Assembly (NCBI GenBank): GCA_003290165.1
Contig: QNQO01005785.1
Coordinates: 930,001-994,000 of the forward strand
Direction of reading: 5' to 3'
From: Berberis thunbergii
Taxonomy: Eukaryota > Streptophyta > Magnoliopsida > Ranunculales > Berberidaceae
Length of the DNA: 64,000 nucleotides
The notes under the pieces were generated by a model that was given only the letters and a program-made list of their open reading frames with translations, had not been told where the DNA came from and made no database searches. Positions 45,855-64,000 of this stretch are shown piece after piece. The number at the start of each line of letters is the position of its first letter. Positions within the stretch are counted from its first letter, which is position 1. A program made the translations under genes and the position numbers.

Positions 45855-48477
45855 CTCGTCAGGAGGAGGTTCTGATATAGTGGAGCTTGACTTGGCAGGA
45901 TAAAAAATAGGGGATGCGTAGGGCACCCTAATCTAGGTTACCCTCTTCTTCTGATTGATCGGAGCTTTCTCCAAACTCTGCAAAGGACACCTCTCCGTAG
46001 TAGGAGAGGTCCCAATCAACATGCTCCTTTTTCATCAACTCCTATACTCTAGTATTCCTTTCACAACTTTAATGAACTCGAACATCCCCTGGGCCTTGAG
46101 GAGCTTCTCCTTGCGCACTTTTGATTCGGCAAGCTCTCGTTCCAGTCCGCCCGATAGGGCATCATCTTTGAACTACTCAGTACTCTGGTTGTCCTTGACT
46201 GCGCTAAGTTCATTTTGCTCCAGAAGAAGTTTCTTTTCTGTCATCCTCACGCTCTTGGCATTAAAGGCAACATCAACATCTAGTTGCTAACATTGGACAA
46301 CCTACTCGGACTCCTTCTTGGCCTTCTCCGCACTCAGAGCCTACATCTTAGCCTGCGTATTTCTTGCAGTCTCTTGAGCAAGTTTTAAGTCACGATAGAC
46401 ATGGTTCAACTTTTCCTTTGACCTGTCCCTCGCGGACACCACCTCAGCCAAATTGGACTCAAGTGATTCCAAACGAACTCTCTAAGCCTCCGATCTTGTC
46501 CGCCAGGCTTCCAAGTCAACATCCGATTGAACATGCATTTGACTTTCAAACTACTTCTTCAATGATTTGATTTCGTGAAAAGCATCAGAATACGACTTTT
46601 GCAACTGTGCAAAAATTCGTTCCATGGTGTATACCTTCTCACGAGCAACCTCAACTTCCATCCCAACGATGACAACTTGGTTTAGATACGACATCCCTAG
46701 CATGAGATGTTTCTGCTCCTTGTCCATACGCTCTCCTAGTATGCCTCCCGCAGGCATAGGAAATGTCAACCTTTTGATGCCTCTCTTGAGCAGTTTCATC
46801 TACTAATATGCCTCCTACAGGCATAGGAAATGTACACCTTCTGATGCCAGGCTTGGTTACTCATCTTTACCATATCCGGGGCAAATAAACTAATTCGCGC
46901 ATCTGGGTGGAGGTCTGTTGGGGCTGGAATCATGCCAACATCGCCCTTCGTTGTCTTTACCACATCAAGGGTCCCCTCTACCACTTTCCCCTTACTCGCA
47001 TTGATCGACTCTCTCCCAGGAGCTGATTCAAAAGTAGTTGACGAGGAAAAAGGAAAGGAATTATCTCTCAGACCCATCGTCATCTCAATCTGAGGTCGAG
47101 ACCGGGATGGAGGACAATACGGGTGACATGGAGGGGACCTTTCGCCATAGAGACAACGATAAAGTGACTCTTCACCAGGATGAAGGAACTCGCGATCTAG
47201 GGATGGGTTATATTCGATCCTCCAATGAAAAATGACGAGTTTACCCACATCGGATGAAGCTGCTATACCCGCCTGCAGCAACAAGTTGTTCATAACCTTT
47301 GCCTACTCAATACTCTATTTCATTGCATCCTCGACCCCCACCATTTTCAGATATGTCTCCTCCAAATCGGGAAGGGAAATGGGGGCCTTCACCTGAGCAT
47401 CATGCCTCTTGGGCACAACAGTTTCTGCCCTAGAGAACGCATCAAGATCTTGCCCCGCAACTTTGCACCCTCCTTCTAGAGGGTCGATTGCTTGGAATCA
47501 ATCTTAGACGCGGTGCGAGGCTTCTTTGAAAGCGCAGAAGAAGAAAGTGCCTCATTCAATTCTGCCCTCCTTTGACGGGTTTGGGATCTTAACCTTCGGG
47601 AGCTTCCTCTTGTTCGAGGAAGGTTCGCCTTCAGGATTCTAAAAAAGAGTGGGAGCCTCATGCCAGCAAGCCCTAAGTCCACTACGCTTGATGTTGTTAG
47701 ACTGCACAACATCCTCCACCTAAATTGAGTGCATGTCACGAAATTTATCCATGCCCACTTTGCCTTCAGAAGAAATGTGCTTCTTGAGAAATTTACCCAC
47801 AAAAAGCACGGATAACAGTTCAGCATACAATCAACATGAGTGGGATCGAGAACAATTTTATACTCACTCAATTGTTTGAACTCCCGCTCGATCAGACAAC
47901 CATCATACTTGAAATACTCCGAGTATATAGAAGCCATGAAACAATACTTCTGCCAGAACTTGTAGTCACTAGACAACTTGCCCAAGCAAGCCGACGACTT
48001 CAACACACACACATCTTGCTCATTTATCAGAAGAGAGGTGAGTAATTGAATCACCCTCGGAAACACTTGGACACCGTCATCCTTCGCCCTGATCAGAATG
48101 TCGATCATAGTCTTGTACCCGTTTGGCACCAGTTGAGCGGGCGGAATGCCGAGGTACGCTAGGAAGCATCAAATTTTTTTGATCACAGGAAAACAAATGC
48201 TTGATTGAAACATACCTCCATGCAAGCAAATAAATAATTTCGGCAGGGATAATGGCATCTGACCGACGCCCAATGTGAAGAGTACCAGATCATCAGAGAT
48301 CCCATACTTCTCGCGAAAGTCCTTCAGATTCATCTTTGAGATCAACCTCTTTTCGAAAAACTTAAGGCCTTTAGTGAACAATTCATCAAGAAGCTGATTC
48401 TGGGCTACCATGGAAGAATGTACAAACTTTTGATTATGGAAATTGAACAAAGCCAAAAGCGCAAAAAAACGAAACAA
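45855..48477 (-). pseudogene. Antisense ORF of element B, plant gypsy-type transposon domain (PF04195-like), decayed
   Basis: The minus-strand reading runs opposite to gag. The start (48477-48169) has F-R-E-K-Y-G-I-S-D-D-L-V-L and L-P-K-L-F-I-C-L-H-G-G-M-F. The next part (48129-47476) has V-F-P-R-V-I-Q-L-L-T-S and Y-K-F-W-Q-K-Y-C-F-M. This pattern matches what I recall of the putative gypsy-type transposon domain. It continues through a Ser/Arg-rich linker (RRLRSQTRQRR) and a long coiled coil (46799-45970) to an acidic E-P-P-P-D-E-E end at about 45855. Frameshifts near 48150, 47300 and 46800 and further stops in the coiled coil make it dead. Antisense extra ORFs of this kind are described in Tat-lineage elements (e.g. 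Grande); their function is unknown. Confidence 0.65.
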
Positions 48478-48701
48478 CCAAGCAAAGACTCTAGAATCGA
48501 AGGAGTAAAGAAGCTAAACTGTGCTGAAAAGGGGATTTATTTAGAAGCAAAAATTTCCAATTTTTTAAGCAGTTGCATATCCAATCAATGGTGTGCTCAG
48601 CTTGAGGAGATTATTCAAACTCAATCATCATGACCGCCCAGTTCCTTCATGACACGACTTAGTAGACCGACAAGCTGACCCACTAATTCGAGGGGAGTAA
48701 C

Positions 48702-49372
48702 TGATGATACACCAAACTGTCCAGTAATCTGTGTTGTACACGTGTGATGATGATTTCGTCAACAAAGCAAAACTGGCCTAATTGCGCGCCCAATCTAGCA
48801 AGGCCCAGACATCACAAAGCCCATTGATGCAGGATCCAGGAGATTGAACCAAATCAATAGTGTCCTATTAAGCCCATACGTCACATGGTCAGACTCAATA
48901 CCCGTAAGACCTTATAAGGCAAGTATCTGAGGGATCGACCTTAGATGGACAGACTAGTGATACACTGACTCCTATTAGGAAACAAATAGCTGAGTATAAG
49001 TCGTGCCTGTAAACTATCCTGCATGGACAACACTCCACAAGGGAATAATCCCAACATATCTAGGAGCACGAGTTGTGTAGGGAAACTCTCCTACATGGAC
49101 GACGCCTAGTAATGAAAGGATCTCCAACAAAATGTATTTTCCTAAACTACGCCACAAAAGGCCTAGCTGAACAAGGACTTTCACATGATAAATAGGCCAC
49201 AAGGTTGAGAAACAAAGGTACGCTACAGAACCCGGTTTACAACATTACACATTTTTCAAGCCTTATCTGACTTAAGCATTAGAGTGTCATCGGTCGCCAC
49301 AACGGTGGTCTTTGGTTCACGTGTGTTCCCTGTGCAGCTCAAGGTTAAGGAGAACAAGATTTGATACCATCA
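48702..49372 (+). repeat. 3' LTR of element B
   Basis: 671 bp, TGATGATACACC ... GATACCATCA. Compared with the 5' LTR it carries about 64 extra bases (near 48943-49007) and many substitutions, so the element is not young. Confidence 0.9.
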
Positions 49373-49377
49373 ATACC

Positions 49378-49840
49378 AATGAATTTTATTATAAAAGTAT
49401 ATGTAAATGTCAATTGTTATTAATATTTAGAAGATAATACTGGAAGTACAAACACGTTGTATAGGTGGGATTTACAAAGTACTTTAGAGAGGTAACCATA
49501 TGAGAATTCCTAGCGAACTCAATATCTAATTTACATAATCCACAACCCAACTTCCATACAAAATCAAATAGTTTATCTCATGAGCCATTTCACTTTACTT
49601 ATCTATGTATGTTTTATTATAATACTTGTGTTGGATGATAATGTTGGCTAAATTATGTAAATGTAAATGCTTGAAGTGCAAACTCACATGTGTGTTTGAT
49701 GGTGACATAAGACTAAACTTTTGTACATGTAGGAGTGTGTGGTTGGGTACTTATTTGTAGTGAATACGAAGTGTTTAGTCGTTGTAGATTTTGGAGTTCA
49801 TTTGATGGTTGAGAATATGCCCCGTAGTGGCGTCACGATT
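49378..49840. repeat. Repeat family X, copy 2, right part
   Basis: CCAATGAATTTTATTATA then GTAAATGTCAATTGTTATTA and TGTTGGATGATAATGTTGGC match X1 at 29270-29780 and 30568-30770. It lacks the Y insertion present in X1. Confidence 0.65.
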
Positions 49841-51351
49841 TCTTGTTTCAGAAGTGTCTATACATGTACTATTTTGCGCTTGTAAGTAGATACCAAATGA
49901 CATTTTTCATAATTAACTATTTGTTTCTTGATTGAGGTTTGTGAATCATTGACTATCATCTCCACAAAAAATATCAATGATATCATCGACAACTTAGTTT
50001 TGCTTTATTTAACATGTACGGCGATACATAGTAGGTAACTTGCCAACGCCCAGGCATTTGAAATGCTTTCAGACCATTTAATCATCATAGATTACTGTCT
50101 ATACTTTTATTTGCTAGCTAGTTTTCTAAAAGTTAACTTTGAATATGAAACTCCTCTAAAGATAATTGATAGTTCAAATGAATACATTCTTGTTATGTAG
50201 ATATTCTTTATTATTTCATGATTTCTTTGGTTGATTTGATATGATATCACCATCTATATTTTCTCTCATTTAAGCTACAAATAAAACAAGTGTATTTATT
50301 TAATTTATAAGAGTCACAATAAAAAACAATGTAATTAGCTGCAGAGAATTCAATTCTCAAGAAAGTAACATGTATAATAACAAATATGTTGAATTCTTGT
50401 GTTTCTCACTACATATGGTAATTGAATGATTTGGAGAGAGACCTAACAATTTGTAAAACGTAGAAAGTAGGTGACTATTTTTAACTTTAAGTTTATCTTG
50501 CTATTCTCTCATCTTTTTATTTTCCTTACCTCACATCCTTGAGAAATCATCTCTCCGATTAAGAACTCTCATAGTTTCTTCAATTTGCCCCTTTAAGATC
50601 CTAGAAGATATACGTGGATGTATGAGATCGTCAAAATTGGTTATAGTTAATGATAGTTCAACTTGTGATGTGGATGTGTGAGAGATTGTCACAATCTCTT
50701 TCTTTCTGACTAATAAGAATTGTCATGTTTCCAATTATGCAAACCAAGTGTCCCTTATTTTGCTCGTTAAAAATGGCCATCTTTTCCCTTATTTTAATCT
50801 AGCCCATTTATTTTACCTTGAGAAGTGTGTTTCAAAATTTGAACCATTTACATTGACGAAAAAATAAATTGATCTTAATCATATTTTACGATCTTGAGGT
50901 AGATGACGAGAGTTGTCTACTTTTTATAAATTTGAGGGGCAATGTGAAATTTTGCATTGAAGATAAAGTTAAAGGGCATGGTGGTCTTTTTACCACGTTA
51001 GTCAAAGTTATTATTCATTCATAATCGAAATTGCGGTCTAAAAAAGGTTGGACAAAGTTGGGGTTTAAACGATAACTAGTAATAATATTGAGGAGTAAAT
51101 AACCTTTCTTTTTACTCTAATTCACAAATAACATTTTTCATTTCCATCTAGTGAACAAACTTGCAATAAAATCATTTTTTTACAAAACACAATTGAACAC
51201 AGTAGAACAACACACCTTCCAAGTTGTAAGAGTTAACAATGAAGCCAAGCGAAGTCCTTTTAACACCATCTAAATACCCTTCATCATAGCTTTAAATGTG
51301 AAATCGAAAGCCTGTACTTGCACCTTACTTTCAACTTACACTACTCCTAAC
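49841..51351. other. Intergenic, no feature recognised
   Basis: AT-rich single-copy-looking sequence without a credible ORF, inverted ends or RNA gene. Confidence 0.4.
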
Positions 51352-51729
51352 CAAAGATTGTGATTTTGTTTTTTGAGTTAATTTCGGTCTGTATTTTAAG
51401 AAATATTTCATTTTTGTCTATGATTGTAATTTTTAATTAAACAATATAAGTTATGCATTTTAAACTCTTAAATAATACACACAAAGTCTCACTACTTATA
51501 TTATCATATATACTACATATTAAATTTCACATAATAAACTTTTGATGCTAAAACAACTTATAACAAGTTAAAAAATATAGGAGATTGAGTGTTTTTTTTT
51601 TTTTTTCTCAAGAGAAATTTTTACAAGAAAAAAAATTAAATAGTTCGAATTTTGAAAGATATTTCGGTAACTTCAAAATATGAATTATTTCATTAAATTT
51701 TGACATATTTTGAAAAATCACATTCTTTG
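51352..51729. mobile_element. Y-type TIR element, copy 3, with 8-bp duplication
   Basis: CAAAGATTGTGATTTTG on the left and inverted CAAAGAATGTGATTTTTC on the right, flanked by CTCCTAAC and CTCGTAAC (7 of 8 identical). The 8-bp duplication points to the hAT superfamily. 378 bp, non-coding, internally deleted relative to Y1. Confidence 0.75.
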
Positions 51730-51887
51730 CTCGTAACATTCCCACAAATGAATCAAGGCCACTACATTATATAGAAGTAGAAGGAACACTTTGTAAATCG
51801 AATAACAAATTAATAAGACATGCTTCACTAAATGTTGCATTGACTTTGCTTAGTGATTAAACACCTCATAAATAAGCTAAGGGCATG

Positions 51888-52015
51888 GGCAAACTCTTAA
51901 GTGCACTGGTAGCTTGCCTGGTGGCTACCAAGCACCGTCCATTTGCATCGAGATATGAATTATCTCGAGGAAAATGGACAGTGCCTGGTAGCCACCAGGC
52001 ATTGTAGACTTACTC
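51888..52015. mobile_element. Hairpin MITE, Mutator-like (9-bp duplication)
   Basis: A 128-bp element between perfect AAGGGCATG repeats (51879-51887, 52016-52024). Arms 51915-51954 and 51961-52000 are near-perfect inverted repeats (GCCTGGTGGCTACCAxGCAC, GTCCATTT) around a 6-base loop. The 9-bp duplication suggests a Mutator-type MITE. A transcript would fold as a long hairpin; whether it yields small RNA is unknown. Confidence 0.8.
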
Positions 52016-52595
52016 AAGGGCATGATTCATACTACTAGACATTTAGATTAATACAAATCTAAAAAATGTTTGTACGAATCTCGTTGTTGTTCCTCATATT
52101 TCTGATCTATTGTCACCACCATCGATAATATATTCGTGAATTACAACAAAAATAACTATTGGATGATTTTATAAAATCAACATAAGTTGAGCATTGAGCA
52201 ACATTGTATAAATGCTCGACCAGCTTATTAAGCAGTACATATTGGATCTCTAAGAGATCATGGAAATTATATGATTCGTAGGAAAAGGCTAAACTGAAGA
52301 CATCAACGCAAATGATCATATAAGAAATGTTAAGTTAAAGTCAAAGCCAATTGAAGACGTGGATTACAAGGGAAGAGAGAGTGAAGTATACTAATAAAAA
52401 ATGCTCATTTTTTTTAATCCTAACCTTAGCCATGTATGACTACTACTTCCTACTCAAACCAAATCAAATACCCAAAGCATACCTACCCTATTATGCATGC
52501 ATTGAAGGACGAGTCAGGTCAACAAGGTTATGAGTCCCAACTCACTCAAGAGAGTGTTGTTGTTGGTGTCAATTTTTTATGAGGCTATTTGGCAT

Positions 52596-52758
52596 CGAAA
52601 ATTCTAGGGGTCGAGGGATGGGTGTAAACACCCATTCTCCTCGAGATGAGCGCTAGCACGCATCTCCGAAGCAATGCGCTCATCTCAAGGAGAATGGGTG
52701 GTTACACACCCATCCCTGGCTCCTTTCCCTCAACCCCTCCCTCGACCCTAGCAAAGCT
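52596..52758. mobile_element. Hairpin MITE upstream of ENO1 (9-10-bp duplication)
   Basis: 163 bp between perfect TATTTGGCAT repeats (52586-52595, 52759-52768). Ends CTAGGGGTCGAGGGA / inverted CTAGGGTCGAGGGA, and inner arms GGGATGGGTG ... CCCATTCTCC paired with GGAGAATGGG ... CACCCATCCC. It lies about 310 bp upstream of the ENO1 TATA box. Confidence 0.8.
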
Positions 52759-53000
52759 TATTTGGCATACACCAAGTCTTCCTAAATGGATTATATGTCT
52801 CGTGTGTGCATGTGTTCATTCCATTAATATTGTTGAAAGAAGCAACGCAAATATATGCTACTGATTTCCCACCTACTCCCACAGCGCCAGTGCTGGCCTC
52901 TCCTCTGTGTACCCAGCGATCCTCCTCTGTTTCTCCTCTCCTTCCCTGTACGTCCCTCCAAGTCTCCAACAGCCAAACCCAAAAATCATTTTATTTCAAT

Positions 53001-53042
53001 TCAAACACCAAACACCAAACACCAAACACCAAACACCAAACC
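53001..53042. repeat. Heptamer microsatellite (CAAACAC)n in the ENO1 promoter
   Basis: About five units of ACACCAA just upstream of the TATA box. Confidence 0.9.
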
Positions 53043-53069
53043 TTCTCTCTCACTCACTCTCTCTCTCCC

Positions 53070-64000
<10,931 letters not shown>

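Larger units (their letters stand above)
33958..49372 (+). mobile_element. LTR element B, gypsy Tat-like, non-autonomous, split by nested Y2 and element A
   Basis: LTRs at 33958-34457 plus 40295-40401 (5', split) and 48702-49372 (3') share TGATGATACACC at the start and CCATCA/CCATTA at the end. Flanks GTACC and ATACC match at 4 of 5 positions, and the outer sequence on both sides reads through as repeat X. Order on the plus strand: primer-binding-site-like GTTTGGCGCC (40402), gag, protease, an antisense promoter-like block, a tandem array of about 178-bp units, a long antisense ORF, 3' LTR. No reverse transcriptase, RNase H or integrase is seen. Excluding the nested DNA it is about 9.6 kb. 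Confidence 0.85.

Noticed and set aside
51915..52000. MicroRNA precursor
   Set aside because: The hairpin is near-perfect over its full length and bounded by a 9-bp target duplication, so a MITE explains it; no small-RNA evidence is available.

Overview
This is a nuclear segment of a flowering plant, probably a dicot. It is AT-rich, with GT-AG introns, long introns full of transposon debris, and retrotransposons nested in one another. Three host genes are recognisable. At the left, on the minus strand, lie four phase-consistent exons of a BRCT-domain protein (1884-3421) and, upstream of it, a complete FLX-like gene (7041-14780, four coding exons, about 393 aa). From memory, the Arabidopsis counterparts are neighbouring loci (AT1G67170 FLX-LIKE 2 and AT1G67180 RING/BRCT), so this looks like conserved microsynteny. 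At the right, on the plus strand, is the plastid enolase gene ENO1, starting at 53174 and running off the window in exon 6.

Almost everything between about 16.9 and 50 kb is transposable. A FAR1/Mutator-like element with degenerate inverted ends (16950-25576) carries a decayed FAR1-type transposase on the minus strand and a small plus-strand ORF resembling an RNase H1 hybrid-binding domain. That ORF is split by a 2.3-kb CACTA element (17777-20099, AGT target duplication). Next come three related Ty3/gypsy-type elements that lack reverse transcriptase: C (25737-28574, minus), B (33958-49372, plus) and A (34534-39929, minus). A sits inside a small TIR element (Y2), Y2 sits inside the 5' LTR of B, and B sits inside a copy of another repeat (X2). 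A and B share a primer-binding-site core (TTTGGCGCC), gag and protease remnants, an array of roughly 178-bp tandem repeats, and antisense ORFs. This layout recalls the Tat lineage, with hypervariable 3' regions and antisense extra ORFs. B has no pol region.

The host introns are also invaded. FLX-like intron 3 (6.4 kb) carries LINE pieces, a W-type element and a 737-bp hAT-like MITE with a perfect 8-bp duplication. ENO1 intron 1 (6.6 kb) carries a decayed LINE, itself interrupted by a hAT-like MITE and a W element. ENO1 intron 4 carries a TRIM-like LTR element with an initiator-tRNA-Met-type primer site, and this intron uses a GC donor directly after the catalytic lysine codon. Two hairpin MITEs with 9-10 bp duplications lie upstream of the ENO1 promoter.

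Only the three host genes are likely to give functional protein. I saw no rRNA genes, intact tRNA genes, CRISPR arrays or organellar blocks.
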